Origin: Streptococcus parasanguinis CC87K
Lineage (GTDB): Bacteria; Bacillota; Bacilli; Lactobacillales; Streptococcaceae
NCBI RefSeq assembly: GCF_000507765.1
Contig: NZ_KI669402.1
Coordinates: 186,001-250,000 of the forward strand
Direction of reading: 5' to 3'
DNA length: 64,000 nucleotides
Below, piece after piece: positions 27,297 through 37,047 of this stretch (positions are counted from its first letter, which is position 1; each line of letters opens with the position of its first letter). The notes beneath the pieces were generated by a model. That model was given only the letters and a program-made list of their open reading frames with translations. It ran no database searches and had not been told where the DNA came from. Made by a program: the position numbers and the translations under genes.

Positions 27297-29105
27297 TTAT
27301 TCAACGGTTACAGACTTAGCAAGGTTTCGTGGTTTATCAACATCGAGCCCACGATGAAGGGTTGCAAAGTAGGCAATCAATTGGGTTGGCACCACCATTG
27401 AGATTGGAGAGAGGTAAGGGTGAACCGCTGTCAAGACCAAATCATCTGTCTCTTTAGCGACATTTTCTTCTGCAATGGTTAAAACATGAGCCCCACGTGC
27501 TGCCACTTCTTGGATGTTTCCACGTGTGTGGCTGGCTAGGACTGGATCTGACAAGAGGGCGATGACCGGTGTACCCTCTTCGATCAGAGCGATGGTCCCG
27601 TGTTTCAACTCACCCGCTGCAAAGCCTTCACATTGGATGTAAGAAATTTCTTTTAGTTTCAAACTGGCTTCCATGGCAACATAGTAATCTTGACCACGTC
27701 CGATATAGAAAGCATTGCGGGTTGTTTCCAACAAGCCACGAACTTTTTCATCGATGACTTCTTTTTCTGAAAGGGTTGATTCGATCGATTGGGCAACGAT
27801 AGACAATTCGTGCACCAAATCAAAGGCTTTGGCCTTCTCATTGCCATTGGCTTCCCCAACAGCTTTAGCCAGAAAGGCAAGGGCTGCGATTTGAGCCGTA
27901 TAAGCCTTAGTAGAAGCTACCGCAATTTCAGGACCAGCATGGAGCAACATAGTCATGTCTGCTTCACGTGAAAGAGTTGAACCTGGGACATTGGTCACTG
28001 TCAAGCTTGGGATGCCCATTTCATTAGCTTTGACCAATACTTGGCGGCTATCGGCTGTTTCACCAGATTGGCTGATAAAGATGAAGAGTGGTTTCTTGCT
28101 GAGAAGTGGCATACCATAGCCCCACTCAGATGAAATACCGAGTTCTACTGGAGTATCTGTCAACTCTTCCAACATTTTTTTAGACGCAAATCCAGCATGG
28201 TAAGAGGTACCAGCCGCAAGGATATAGATTCGATCTGCTTCTTGAACAGCCTTGATAATAGCTGGATCTACCACTACTTGTCCAGATTCATCTGTATAGG
28301 CTTGGATCAACTTACGCATGACAGTTGGTTGCTCATCGATTTCCTTGAGCATGTAGTATGGGTAAGTCCCTTTTCCAATATCAGAAAGGTCGAGTTCAGC
28401 CGTGTAGCTATCCCGTTCTTTGACGTTGCCATCATAGTCTTGCACTTCAACGCTGTCAGCCTTGACAATGACCAACTCTTGGTCATGGATTTCCATATAT
28501 TGGTTAGTTTCACGAATCATGGCCATGGCATCAGAGCAGACCATATTGTAACCATCGCCAAGACCGATCAAGAGTGGTGATTTATTTTTTGCCACATAGA
28601 TCGTGCTTGGATCTTCCGCATCCATCAAAGCAAAAGCATAGGCCCCACGGATGATGTGGAGGGCTTTTTTGAAGGCTTCGAGCGTAGATAAGCCATCTTC
28701 TTCAGCAAATTTTCCGATCAAGTGGGCAGCGATTTCTGTATCTGTTTGCCCCTTGAAATGGTGACCTGCTAGGTATTCTTCCTTGATTTCAAGGTAGTTT
28801 TCAATGACCCCATTGTGGACCAAAACAAAGCGACCTGTTTCAGAGCGGTGTGGGTGGGCATTGTCCTCAGTTGGTTTTCCATGAGTGGCCCAACGGGTAT
28901 GTCCAATCCCAGCTGTTCCTTCGACACCTTCTGCCTTAGATGACAATTCTGCAATGCGACCAACTGCCTTTACCAATTGGCTCTTGCCTTCACTAGCTAG
29001 GAAAACACCCGCAGAGTCATAGCCTCGGTATTCGAGTTTTTCAAGTCCTTGAATCAAAATATCAGTAGCATTTGTATTTCCTACAACACCAACGATTCCG
29101 CACAT
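27297..29105 (-). CDS. glmS: Glucosamine-6-phosphate synthase (glutamine-hydrolysing)
   Basis: GlmS makes glucosamine-6-phosphate from fructose-6-phosphate and glutamine, the first step to UDP-GlcNAc for the cell wall. The 602-residue protein starts M-C-G-I-V-G, with Cys2 as the glutaminase nucleophile; two SIS isomerase domains follow (S-Q-S-G-E-T in the first, S-T-K-A-Y-T and the catalytic C-terminal [13 protein letters not shown]). It is a single gene with its own promoter flanked by NagR-like sites, so control by amino-sugar supply is likely. I see no glmS ribozyme in the short leader. Confidence 0.97.
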   Translation of the reverse strand: MCGIVGVVGNTNATDILIQGLEKLEYRGYDSAGVFLASEGKSQLVKAVGRIAELSSKAEGVEGTAGIGHTRWATHGKPTEDNAHPHRSETGRFVLVHNGVIENYLEIKEEYLAGHHFKGQTDTEIAAHLIGKFAEEDGLSTLEAFKKALHIIRGAYAFALMDAEDPSTIYVAKNKSPLLIGLGDGYNMVCSDAMAMIRETNQYMEIHDQELVIVKADSVEVQDYDGNVKERDSYTAELDLSDIGKGTYPYYMLKEIDEQPTVMRKLIQAYTDESGQVVVDPAIIKAVQEADRIYILAAGTSYHAGFASKKMLEELTDTPVELGISSEWGYGMPLLSKKPLFIFISQSGETADSRQVLVKANEMGIPSLTVTNVPGSTLSREADMTMLLHAGPEIAVASTKAYTAQIAALAFLAKAVGEANGNEKAKAFDLVHELSIVAQSIESTLSEKEVIDEKVRGLLETTRNAFYIGRGQDYYVAMEASLKLKEISYIQCEGFAAGELKHGTIALIEEGTPVIALLSDPVLASHTRGNIQEVAARGAHVLTIAEENVAKETDDLVLTAVHPYLSPISMVVPTQLIAYFATLHRGLDVDKPRNLAKSVTVE

Positions 29106-29185
29106 AGTTTTTACGATATAGCCTTGCTATACTTTCCCCTTTACTTAGTCAAACGACCCATGGTCGATTTCTCAGTTACTTTAAA

Positions 29186-29210
29186 ATTGGTCTAGTCTAA
29201 TTTGACCAAA
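29186..29210. promoter_or_regulatory. NagR/GntR-type (dre-like) operator, glmS leader
   Basis: ATTGGTCTAGTC followed by a TTTGACCAA arm resembles dre-type sites bound by GntR-family NagR upstream of glmS and nag genes in streptococci. It lies downstream of the predicted transcription start, where binding would repress. Confidence 0.6.
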
Positions 29211-29227
29211 AAGCAACCAGCGGAGTC

Positions 29228-29256
29228 AGTATACAATGCTTCTTCCAGTTTGTCAA
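29228..29256 (-). promoter_or_regulatory. glmS promoter
   Basis: Minus strand TTGACA (29256-29251) and TATACT (29233-29228) with a 17-base spacer. Confidence 0.85.
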
Positions 29257-29272
29257 CTAGGAAATTCAAGAA

Positions 29273-29285
29273 AATTGGTCTAGTT
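29273..29285. promoter_or_regulatory. Second NagR-like site upstream of glmS promoter
   Basis: ATTGGTCTAGTTA repeats the core of the downstream operator, about 17 bases upstream of the -35 box. Paired sites around a promoter suggest looping or graded control. Confidence 0.5.
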
Positions 29286-29300
29286 AAGGGAGGGTTAAGA

Positions 29301-29332
29301 AAAACCTATCAACATCTTGGTTGATAGGTTGC
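29301..29332 (-). terminator. Terminator after the GH1 gene
   Basis: AACCTATCAAC pairs with GTTGATAGGTT across a six-base loop, followed by T on the minus strand. Confidence 0.85.
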
Positions 29333-29337
29333 TTTTT

Positions 29338-30723
29338 CTACTCTTCAAATCCATTCCGCTGACTCAACTTACGGAACCAATGACCAGATTTTTTGAGGGT
29401 TCGTTTTTGACTTTCGAGATCCAACTCAACTAAGCCATAGCGGTTCTTGTAGCCATTGAGCCATGACCAACAGTCAATAAAGGTCCAGATCAAATAACCT
29501 TTACAGTTAGCACCATCTTGAATAGCCCGGTGGAGCTCACGAAGATGGTCTTTGACAAAGTCAATCCGGTAGTCGTCTTGGATCACGCCATCCTTGCGGA
29601 ATTTTTCCTCTCCTTCAACCCCCATTCCATTTTCTGTCAGGATCCACTCGATATTGCCATAGTTTTCCTTGATATTTTGGGCAATGTCATACAAACCTTG
29701 CTCATAGATTTCCCAACCTCGGTGGGGATTGATCTTGCGTCCTGGCATGACATAGGGTTCATAAAATTGTTCAAAGAGTAAGGGAGATGCTGGATTTGGA
29801 GCATAACGAGGAGCTGCTACACGGAGTGGCTGGTAATAGTTAACCCCTAGGTAATCCACCGTATTTTCCTCGATCAAGCGCAATTCAAAGGGATCATAAT
29901 CCGGTAAGAGATCACGCTCCCGTAGGATCTCCACTAATTCTTCAGGATAATGACCAAGAACAGATGGATCTAAAAAAGATTTGGCTTGAAAGAGCTCGGC
30001 AATACGCGCAGCTTTCACATCTTCTGGATGCTGGCTCCGAGGATAGGCTGGTGTCAAATTGAGCACAATCCCGATACGGTAATTAGGATTCACCTCATGA
30101 CAGGCCTTGACCGCTAGTGAGCTTGCTAACTGGGTGTGGTAGGCTACTTTTACAGCTGCTGCTGCGTCTACCTTATGAGGAAAATGGGCATCATAAAAAT
30201 AACCAAATTCTACAGGGACAATAGGTTCATTAAAGGTGATCCACTGATCGACCAGATCTCCATAGGTCTTGAAACAAAAACGCGCATATTCCTGGTAAGC
30301 ATAGGCGGTTTCTTTATTTTCCCAACCATCCCCTTGCTCTTGAAGAGCCATCGGTAAATCAAAATGATAGAGGTTGACCAAGAGGTGAATCCCTTTTTCT
30401 TTAATCTTTTCAAAGACACGGCGGTAGAACTCAACACCTGCTTGATTGATTTCCCCTCGTCCTTCTGGGAAAATACGTGACCACTGGATAGAGGTTCGAA
30501 AGGCAGTGTGGCCGGTTTCTAACAAGAGGTCCAGATCTTCTTCCCAGTGTTCATAAAAAGTCGATGTTTTCTCTGGTCCTTGCCCTTGATAAAAGCGGTT
30601 GGGCTCGATCCTATACCAGTAATCCCAGAGATTGTCTCCCTTTCCATCCTGGGCTAGACGCCCTTCTGTTTGAGGGCCCGAGGTCGAACTCCCCCATAAA
30701 AAATCCTTTGGAAATTGATACAT
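29338..30723 (-). CDS. Glycoside hydrolase family 1 (beta-glucosidase or 6-phospho-beta-glucosidase)
   Basis: A 461-residue cytoplasmic GH1 enzyme that cleaves beta-glucosides or their 6-phosphates. The acid/base Glu is in T-F-N-E-P (near residue 165) and the nucleophile Glu in L-T-E-N-G (near residue 361). Phosphate-binding residues that separate phospho-enzymes from plain beta-glucosidases cannot be decided by eye. No PTS genes are adjacent. It is a single gene with a ribosome site GAGGA before the ATG. Confidence 0.92.
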   Translation of the reverse strand: MYQFPKDFLWGSSTSGPQTEGRLAQDGKGDNLWDYWYRIEPNRFYQGQGPEKTSTFYEHWEEDLDLLLETGHTAFRTSIQWSRIFPEGRGEINQAGVEFYRRVFEKIKEKGIHLLVNLYHFDLPMALQEQGDGWENKETAYAYQEYARFCFKTYGDLVDQWITFNEPIVPVEFGYFYDAHFPHKVDAAAAVKVAYHTQLASSLAVKACHEVNPNYRIGIVLNLTPAYPRSQHPEDVKAARIAELFQAKSFLDPSVLGHYPEELVEILRERDLLPDYDPFELRLIEENTVDYLGVNYYQPLRVAAPRYAPNPASPLLFEQFYEPYVMPGRKINPHRGWEIYEQGLYDIAQNIKENYGNIEWILTENGMGVEGEEKFRKDGVIQDDYRIDFVKDHLRELHRAIQDGANCKGYLIWTFIDCWSWLNGYKNRYGLVELDLESQKRTLKKSGHWFRKLSQRNGFEE

Positions 30724-30815
30724 GTCCTAATCCTCCTCATTCTACTAGCTCTATTGTAACGAATCCACCTCCAAAACCTAGGCACAATTTACAGTCTTTC
30801 TTACGCAGATTAAAG

Positions 30816-30847
30816 AAAAAGCCCCTTAGGAAAAATTCCTAAGGGAG
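30816..30847 (-). terminator. Terminator after the PuuD-like gene
   Basis: CCCTTAGGAA and TTCCTAAGGG pair across a three-base loop; GCTTTTTC follows on the minus strand. Confidence 0.85.
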
Positions 30848-30857
30848 CTGGTCCTCT

Positions 30858-31553
30858 TTACAATTGAGTCACGACATATTCAAAGAGCTTGCGATCTGCT
30901 GGGCTCTTGTCAAAACGCAGTTCCGGATGCCACTGAACGCCGAGGAAACGACTCTCATCTGTGGATTGAACAGCTTCTATGATGTCATCTTTAGGATCCC
31001 GCGCGATCACTTCTAGGCCATCTGCCAAGTCTTTAATACTTTGATGATGGAAAGAATTGATGCGACTGGTCTTACCATAAATCTCTTGCAGGACCGTCTG
31101 ATCCTTGGTCACCAACTCTTGGCTGGTGTACTGACCTGGATTGTCCTGCCAGTGGTGTTCAATGTCTTGATGCAGAGTTCCCCCTAGAGCGACATTATAG
31201 AGCTGGGTCCCACGGCAGACGGTAAAGATAGCTTTTTTAGCCGCACGCGCTTCTTCAATCAAGGCCAACTCAAAGAGATCGCGTTTTAAGAGGTAGTCAT
31301 CACTGTCGATGGTGATTTCTTCTCCGTAAAACTTGGGCAAGACATTTTGTCCACCGGTGATGATGAGCTTATCAATCATCGATATGTAGTCTTTGGCCAA
31401 GGCTGCATCTCCAATCGGCAAGATCAAGGGAATCCCTCCTGCTTCTTTGACCGCTTCGACAAAACCAGTCGCCGCATAACTCATGTTCGCGTCTGGATCA
31501 TCCGGGAAGGGTCTTTCATTTCCTGTAATTCCAATCACTGGTCTTATTTTCAT
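30858..31553 (-). CDS. Class I glutamine amidotransferase-like hydrolase (PuuD family)
   Basis: Member of the gamma-glutamyl hydrolase family that includes PuuD, which releases GABA from gamma-glutamyl-GABA. The nucleophile Cys is in V-C-R-G-T-Q, and the triad His and Glu in Q-W-H-P-E near residues 210-214. About 231 residues, standard. I place the start at the ATG at 31553 (M-K-I-R-P-V-I-G); an ATG four codons upstream is also possible, and neither has a strong ribosome site. No polyamine genes are adjacent, so the substrate is open. Confidence 0.88.
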   Translation of the reverse strand: MKIRPVIGITGNERPFPDDPDANMSYAATGFVEAVKEAGGIPLILPIGDAALAKDYISMIDKLIITGGQNVLPKFYGEEITIDSDDYLLKRDLFELALIEEARAAKKAIFTVCRGTQLYNVALGGTLHQDIEHHWQDNPGQYTSQELVTKDQTVLQEIYGKTSRINSFHHQSIKDLADGLEVIARDPKDDIIEAVQSTDESRFLGVQWHPELRFDKSPADRKLFEYVVTQL

Positions 31554-31729
31554 ACTTGTTTCCATATACTTTCATTCGTTTTCAAGGCTTATTGTAACAC
31601 AATTTTAAGCTAGACTCAATGGAGAGTTTTTGAAGAGACAGTCAACAATTAGAATGAAAGGACTCAGCCATCTAACTTCTGTCAATAAGAGGCAATTCTG
31701 TTTCAAAGCCCCTGAGGATTCTTAAGTAG

Positions 31730-32278
31730 TTACTTTTCTTTAAACCACTCCATCCCTGGGGAATCCAGTATAATCTTGGTCAATTGTTGGGGGTTTTCCT
31801 GAGTCCCATTGATAATCCAGTCGACAATAAGTCCTGTCAAACCAGAAACATACATGGTAATAGCATAGCGCTCTGGCATTTGATAAGCTGCCACAATGAC
31901 TGGTCAAGAACGTGGCGTAGACTCAATCATCCCCAAGATAAAATAACGAATGTTGTCTGCAAAACGAAAGCTTGGATTTTTTGCAATTTCAGCAAAAAAA
32001 GCACTGTTCTCTTGGAAATAAGACAAGATGGCTTCTAAGGCTTCTTTGGGATAAAAGGTTTCTTTCCTCAAAATCATACGAACCGTCGTTATGGTTTCTT
32101 CTTTTAATTGCTCTAAAAAATCCTGTTTATCTAGGTAGTGCAGATAAAATGTCGAGCGGTTGACACCCGCTTTTTTAGTTAACTGACTAATCGTTATATC
32201 CTCTAAACTTTTTGTAGCCAAAAGCTGAATGAAGGCTTCTTTAATATCTGACTTAGTTGTCGTTTGTCTCTGTTGCAT
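31730..32278 (-). pseudogene. TetR-family regulator interrupted by an in-frame TGA
   Basis: The first 124 codons encode a TetR-type regulator: helix-turn-helix at about residues 28-47 (I-S-Q-L-T-K-K-A-G-V-N-R-S-T-F-Y) and the start of a ligand domain. A TGA stop at 31906-31904 then interrupts it, but the same frame stays open for another 57 codons to a TAA at 31730-31732, coding for a plausible C-terminal helical segment (Y-V-S-G-L-T-G-L-I-V-D-W). The full product would be about 182 residues. It is divergent from an ABC exporter it probably represses. The stop may be a real loss-of-function mutation or a sequencing error. Confidence 0.85.
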
Positions 32279-32388
32279 ACGAACCCCTTATTTCTACATA
32301 TTGTTGATTAAAGTATATCTCGAATTTTGAAAATGTCAACTATCATCTGATATTTTCAGTTATGATTATCATATTTTCTTCGTTATTT

Positions 32389-32401
32389 CAACACATTGTT
32401 G
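32389..32401. promoter_or_regulatory. Palindromic operator 1 for the TetR/ABC locus
   Basis: CAACA-CAT-TGTTG, an exact dyad in the divergent intergenic region. The same dyad recurs at 32457, and a weaker one near 32294-32306. Confidence 0.6.
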
Positions 32402-32456
32402 TTTTCTGTTGTAGCAATCGTATTTAAAAAATCATAAAATAACCTTCGTAATTATT

Positions 32457-32469
32457 CAACAGGTTGTTG
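32457..32469. promoter_or_regulatory. Palindromic operator 2 for the TetR/ABC locus
   Basis: CAACA-GGT-TGTTG, 68 bases from operator 1 and about 40 bases before the ABC ATPase start. Likely binding site of the adjacent TetR protein. Confidence 0.6.
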
Positions 32470-32507
32470 TTTTAGCAGCTGATAATTTTTAAAGGAGACA
32501 AATACAC

Positions 32508-33209
32508 ATGGCGTATATTGAAATGAAACATAGTTACAAACGGTATAAAACAGGTGATGTGGAAATCATCGCAAACAATGATATCACTTTCGAAATTGAA
32601 AAAGGGGAGTTAGTGATTATACTCGGTTCTTCTGGGGCAGGAAAATCAACTGTTCTCAATATTCTTGTTGGTATGGATACCAATGATGAAGGAAAGGTCG
32701 TCATCGATGGGAAAGACATCTCCAATTATAATGCGAAACAATTAACAGCCTATCGTAGAGACGATGTCGGATTCGTCTTTCAATTCTATAACTTGGTCTC
32801 AAACTTAACGGCCAAAGAAAATGTAGAGTTGGCTTCTGAAATTGTCGCGGATGCTAAAGATGCGGAACAAACTTTGATTGATGTTGGTCTAGGAAAACGC
32901 ATCAACAACTTCCCTGCACAATTGTCTGGTGGTGAGCAACAACGGGTAGCTATCGCTCGCGCCGTCGCAAAAAATCCGAAAATTCTCCTCTGTGACGAAC
33001 CTACAGGAGCCCTGGATTACAATACTGGAAAACAGGTCTTGAAGATTCTCCAAGACAAGGCTCGCAATGAAGGAGCTACCGTTATCATCGTCACTCACAA
33101 CGGGGCGCTTGCACCTATTGCTGATCGTGTGATTCGTATGCATGATGCGCGTGTTCAAAGTATTGAACTCAATGCCCATCCACAAGATATTGATAGCCTC
33201 GAGTACTAG
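32508..33209 (+). CDS. ABC transporter ATPase (MacB/LolD type)
   Basis: A 233-residue ATPase with Walker A G-S-S-G-A-G-K-S (near residues 38-45), signature L-S-G-G-E-Q-Q-R, Walker B L-L-C-D-E-P-T and switch His (V-T-H-N-G). It is the type that pairs with FtsX-like permeases for export of peptides, lipids or drugs. It precedes the permease gene by 12 bases and lies downstream of two TetR-type operators. Confidence 0.93.
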   Translation: MAYIEMKHSYKRYKTGDVEIIANNDITFEIEKGELVIILGSSGAGKSTVLNILVGMDTNDEGKVVIDGKDISNYNAKQLTAYRRDDVGFVFQFYNLVSNLTAKENVELASEIVADAKDAEQTLIDVGLGKRINNFPAQLSGGEQQRVAIARAVAKNPKILLCDEPTGALDYNTGKQVLKILQDKARNEGATVIIVTHNGALAPIADRVIRMHDARVQSIELNAHPQDIDSLEY

Positions 33210-33221
33210 AAAGGATGTCTC

Positions 33222-35885
33222 ATGAATCGTAAAACTTATTGGAAGGACGTGAGAAAGTCTTTCTCTAGTTCTAAAGGACGGGTGGTTTCTATTGCTTCAC
33301 TCATGGCCTTAGGTTCTTTCGCTCTTGTGGGTCTAAAGGTGACGACACCTGATATGCAACACACGGGAACAAGCTATTTTACTAAACACCAAACAGCTGA
33401 CCTCACAGTTACTGGTAGCTATGGACTGAACCAGTCAGATCAAGACCTCCTAAATCAAGTCTCATCAGAGGCAAACATTGAGTATGGTTACTTTAAAGAT
33501 GTAGTACTGAAAGGTTCCACTGATTCCTTTCGACTATTTTCAAAACCAAAAGATATCTCAACTTATGAGGTTGTAAAAGGAAAACTTCCAAGTAAGCAAG
33601 GTGAAATTGCTCTTTCTTCAGTCTATCAAGATAACTATAAGATCGGTGACAAAATTGAGTTTTCTGAAAAAGAGGGTGACAATGGTAAGGATGTCTTAAA
33701 AGAACACAGTTTTACCATCACTGGCTTTGTTCAGTCTTCTGAAATCTTATCAAGTGTTGACCTAGGTTCATCGACAGCTGGTAGTGGGGAACTCAAAGGG
33801 TATGCGGTTGTTCCTGAATCTAGTTTTGATTCCGACGTCTACATGATTGCACGCTTAGCTTACAAAGACGTCCGTGGAGCTAACCCCTATACCCAGGATT
33901 ACACTGACAAGGTTTCCAAACACGAGGATGAGCTTGAAAAATTAGTAAAAAATCAGCCTGCTAACCGTTTGAAAGAATTAAAAGCTGATCCACAGGCTAA
34001 GATTGACCAACAAACAAGACAACTTCAGAAAGCAGAAACGGAGCTTAACAAGAAACTTGAACAAGCGAAAGCCAGCGGTCAGGATAAGAATCCTCTTGTC
34101 CAGGGACAATTGACTCAGGCACAAGATGAAATCGCTGACAAGAAGGAGCAAATAAAGGAAGCTCAAGAAAAAATCGATAGCATTGCTGAACCAAGCTACG
34201 ATGTCTACACACGTCGTGAAGCTCCTTGGTCAGAAGGGTACGTTTCATATGAGACCAACGCTTCTGTTTTTCAGAACCTCAGTAATATCTTCCCTGTTAT
34301 CCTCTACTTTATTGCTGCCTTGGTTACCTTTGTAACAATGGGACGCTTCGTCGAAGAAGAACGGATTAAGGCAGGGACATTCAAAGCTCTCGGTTACCAA
34401 AACAAGGACATCATCCGTAAATTTATTATTTATGGATTCGTGACGAGCATGATTGGTACTGCTATTGGGGTTGCTGCTGGACATATTCTCCTTCCAACTA
34501 TCATATACAATAGTTATAAAGAGCGAATCCTCCTCGCACCAATTGAGTTACACTTTTATCCATTTAAGACTCTTCTAGCTATTGTGCTTGGTCTTTTGTC
34601 CACAGTTCTTCCCGCTTTCATGGTAGCCAAGCGCGAATTAGGAGAAAAGCCAGCCCAACTTCTTCTTCCAAAACCTCCAACATCTGGTTCTAAGATTCTT
34701 TTGGAGCGCATCACCCCACTTTGGAACCGGATGAACTTTACACAAAAAGTCACTGCCCGTAATATTTTCCGATACAAGCAACGGATGTTCATGACTATTT
34801 TTGGTGTCTGCGGTTCCATCGCACTTCTCTTTGCTGGACTCGGTATTCGTTCTTCTATTGGAGACCTTAACACACGCCAATTCCCTAACATCATTCGCTA
34901 TGATATGATTGTCGCAAACAAGGATCATCTGGATGGGCAGGAAAAGGAAAACATCCAAAAATTAATTAACGATAGCAAGGTCAAGGAACATCTTTCTATT
35001 CATTACGAAATGCTTTCAAAAGTGGCAGGAAATAATAACGATCGTCAAGATATCACAACCCTTGTGGTCAAAGACAAGGATCAAGAAACTCTACAACATT
35101 ACATCAAGCTCAATAATCGTGAAACTGGTCAAAAACTCGATTTGACCGACAAAGGGATTATTATTTCTGAGAAATTGGCAGACTTAGCTGGCGTTTCTGT
35201 AGGGGATGAGTTAACCGTTCAAAATAGCCAAGACAAGGATATCAAACTCAAAGTTGCTGGTATTTCTGAAATGTATATGGGTCACTTCATCTTTATGAAT
35301 GAAACTACTTACAGAAATGCTTTTGGTAAAGAGGCGAGCCAAAATGCTACTATTCTGACACTGAAGAATCACTCAGACAAAAACGTTGAGCAAACAGCCA
35401 GTCAATTTATGGAGCTTGATGGTGTCAAAGGGGTTGTTCAAAATACTACTCTAAAGGCACAAATCAAGACCATCGTCAACTCCCTTAGCCGTGTTATGGC
35501 AGTATTGATTGGGATTTCTGTTCTTCTTGCTTTAGTTGTTCTCTTTAATTTGACAAATATCAATGTTGCAGAACGTATCCGTGAGTTATCAACCATTAAG
35601 GTTCTAGGCTTCTTTAATAGAGAAGTGACACTCTACATCTATCGAGAAACCATTTATCTCTCTATCATTGGTATCTTGGTTGGATTCGGACTTGGTTGGG
35701 GATTGCATCAATACATGGTAGAGGTTATCCCTCCTGAAAATATTATGTTCAATCCAGGTCTGAGCTGGCTCATCTATGCCATTCCAACACTTGTTGTCAT
35801 TATCATTCTGACAGGTCTCGGTATCTTTGTGAACCAACACCTTAAGAAAGTCAATATGCTCGAAGCCCTAAAATCTGTTGAGTAA
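33222..35885 (+). CDS. FtsX-like ABC transporter permease with coiled-coil extracellular region
   Basis: An 887-residue permease with two FtsX domains. A first membrane helix lies at about residues 18-38, then an extracellular region ending in a Gln/Lys/Glu coiled coil (about 245-320), three membrane helices (about 350-470), a second cytoplasmic/extracellular stretch, and a C-terminal FtsX domain with three helices (about 755-880). This fits MacB-like exporters that act by mechanotransmission rather than classic transport. Partner ATPase is immediately upstream. The substrate is unknown; TetR control suggests a toxic compound or antimicrobial peptide. Confidence 0.9.
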   Translation: MNRKTYWKDVRKSFSSSKGRVVSIASLMALGSFALVGLKVTTPDMQHTGTSYFTKHQTADLTVTGSYGLNQSDQDLLNQVSSEANIEYGYFKDVVLKGSTDSFRLFSKPKDISTYEVVKGKLPSKQGEIALSSVYQDNYKIGDKIEFSEKEGDNGKDVLKEHSFTITGFVQSSEILSSVDLGSSTAGSGELKGYAVVPESSFDSDVYMIARLAYKDVRGANPYTQDYTDKVSKHEDELEKLVKNQPANRLKELKADPQAKIDQQTRQLQKAETELNKKLEQAKASGQDKNPLVQGQLTQAQDEIADKKEQIKEAQEKIDSIAEPSYDVYTRREAPWSEGYVSYETNASVFQNLSNIFPVILYFIAALVTFVTMGRFVEEERIKAGTFKALGYQNKDIIRKFIIYGFVTSMIGTAIGVAAGHILLPTIIYNSYKERILLAPIELHFYPFKTLLAIVLGLLSTVLPAFMVAKRELGEKPAQLLLPKPPTSGSKILLERITPLWNRMNFTQKVTARNIFRYKQRMFMTIFGVCGSIALLFAGLGIRSSIGDLNTRQFPNIIRYDMIVANKDHLDGQEKENIQKLINDSKVKEHLSIHYEMLSKVAGNNNDRQDITTLVVKDKDQETLQHYIKLNNRETGQKLDLTDKGIIISEKLADLAGVSVGDELTVQNSQDKDIKLKVAGISEMYMGHFIFMNETTYRNAFGKEASQNATILTLKNHSDKNVEQTASQFMELDGVKGVVQNTTLKAQIKTIVNSLSRVMAVLIGISVLLALVVLFNLTNINVAERIRELSTIKVLGFFNREVTLYIYRETIYLSIIGILVGFGLGWGLHQYMVEVIPPENIMFNPGLSWLIYAIPTLVVIIILTGLGIFVNQHLKKVNMLEALKSVE

Positions 35886-35941
35886 CATACGATCTAAGCT
35901 AATAAGTAGAGCTAAAGTACAAGGATAACTTCCTTATTCTA

Positions 35942-35975
35942 GACAAACGTCATTTTGGGCGTTTGTCTTTTTTAT
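35942..35975 (+). terminator. Terminator after the ABC permease gene
   Basis: GACAAACG pairs with CGTTTGTC, followed by TTTTTTATTTTTT. Confidence 0.9.
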
Positions 35976-36104
35976 TTTTTAAATGATTTACTTTATCATC
36001 TGGTATTTCCATCCAAAAATCTGATTTTAAGTAAAATAAAAAGGGATATTCGCTATTCATTTCACCAATCTTTTGATATTTAACAAGGAGGCACATACTT
36101 TTGG

Positions 36105-36347
36105 ATGACTCTTATACTCCAGTCATCTATGTCATGTAAATACAATAGTCCAGATAACGGCATGATGGAATCCTTCTTTGGCATTCTGAAGTCTGAGATG
36201 TTTTATGGTCATGAGAAAACGTTTCAGTCACTTGAGCAATTGGAACAAGCTAGTGTAGACTGTATTAATTATTACAACAACAAACGCATTAAGATAAAAC
36301 TAAAAGGACTTAGTCCTGTGCAATACAGAACTAAATCCTTTGCTTAA
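36105..36347 (+). mobile_element. IS3-family transposase fragment (OrfB C-terminus)
   Basis: The 80 residues match the end of IS3-group transposases: S-P-D-N-G-M-M-E-S-F-F-G-x-L-K-S-E (region of the last catalytic Glu), Y-Y-N-N-K-R-I-K and L-K-G-L-S-P-V-Q-Y-R. The N-terminal part with the first two catalytic Asp residues and OrfA are missing, so it cannot transpose. Upstream (35976-36104) I see no further transposase sequence. It is a decayed insertion between the ABC exporter and the egt operon. Confidence 0.85.
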
Positions 36348-36423
36348 ATAAATTGTCTAACTTTAGGTTAGTACAAAATCAGTTTCTTTTGTGGAGTCAA
36401 AGGACTACTGTCCTAGGCTCTTT

Positions 36424-37047
36424 TTATCGTAACCAACTTTCGTCTAACTGGCCTTTACTTTTGCCAAAAGCTTTCCCATGTTCATCAATGACAGCATGAA
36501 TCTCTTGGCATTGTTTGAGAGTGAGGCCTTCCAAGACGTTACCGTAAACAGCATGCATGTCATTATAGGTATCAAAGTTTCCAAATCCTAAGCGTCGAAA
36601 AAGTCTTCTCGCATATTCATCCGAAATAAAAACGGGACGATCAAAAAGATAAAGTAAAAGTGCATCTGCAGTCTCTGGTCCAATCCCTTTTAACTCCAAC
36701 AGTAGCTTCCGTAAATCTTCTGTTCCAATTCTGGCAAGAAACTCAAAACCACCAACTTCTCTTAACCAGGTCAGAAGTCCCCTAATCGTTTGTGACTTTT
36801 GCTTGAAAAATCCGGCAGGTCGAATACGTTCCTGTAACTCTTCTAGCGGTAAAGCCAGGATACCCTCTACTGTCATGACATCCATTAGACCAGCTAAAGC
36901 CAACTTAGCATTCTTCTCTGTTGTTCGCTGGATCAGAATGGTCGATACCAAATCTTCAATCTTGTTATCCGATTGCCACCAATTTTGTTCTCCATAGTGC
37001 TTGCAGAGTCGCAAAAGAGTTTCTTGTATTTCTTCTTGCTTAATCAT
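36424..37047 (-). CDS. HhH-GPD DNA glycosylase-like protein lacking the iron-sulfur motif
   Basis: A 207-residue protein of the endonuclease III superfamily. The helix-hairpin-helix is [10 protein letters not shown] (about residues 117-126) and the catalytic Asp is in I-S-D-E-Y-A-R-R (near residue 142). The Lys typical of EndoIII beta-lyases is Glu here (G-P-E-T), and the four-Cys iron-sulfur loop usual at the C-terminus is absent. This points to a monofunctional glycosylase or a degraded function. Its ATG overlaps the egtU stop (ATGA), so it is the last gene of the MarR-controlled operon. Confidence 0.82.
   Translation of the reverse strand: MIKQEEIQETLLRLCKHYGEQNWWQSDNKIEDLVSTILIQRTTEKNAKLALAGLMDVMTVEGILALPLEELQERIRPAGFFKQKSQTIRGLLTWLREVGGFEFLARIGTEDLRKLLLELKGIGPETADALLLYLFDRPVFISDEYARRLFRRLGFGNFDTYNDMHAVYGNVLEGLTLKQCQEIHAVIDEHGKAFGKSKGQLDESWLR

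Noticed and set aside
29106-29297. glmS ribozyme in the glmS leader
   Set aside because: The leader is short, explained by a consensus promoter and NagR-like sites, and I see no conserved ribozyme core or double pseudoknot.
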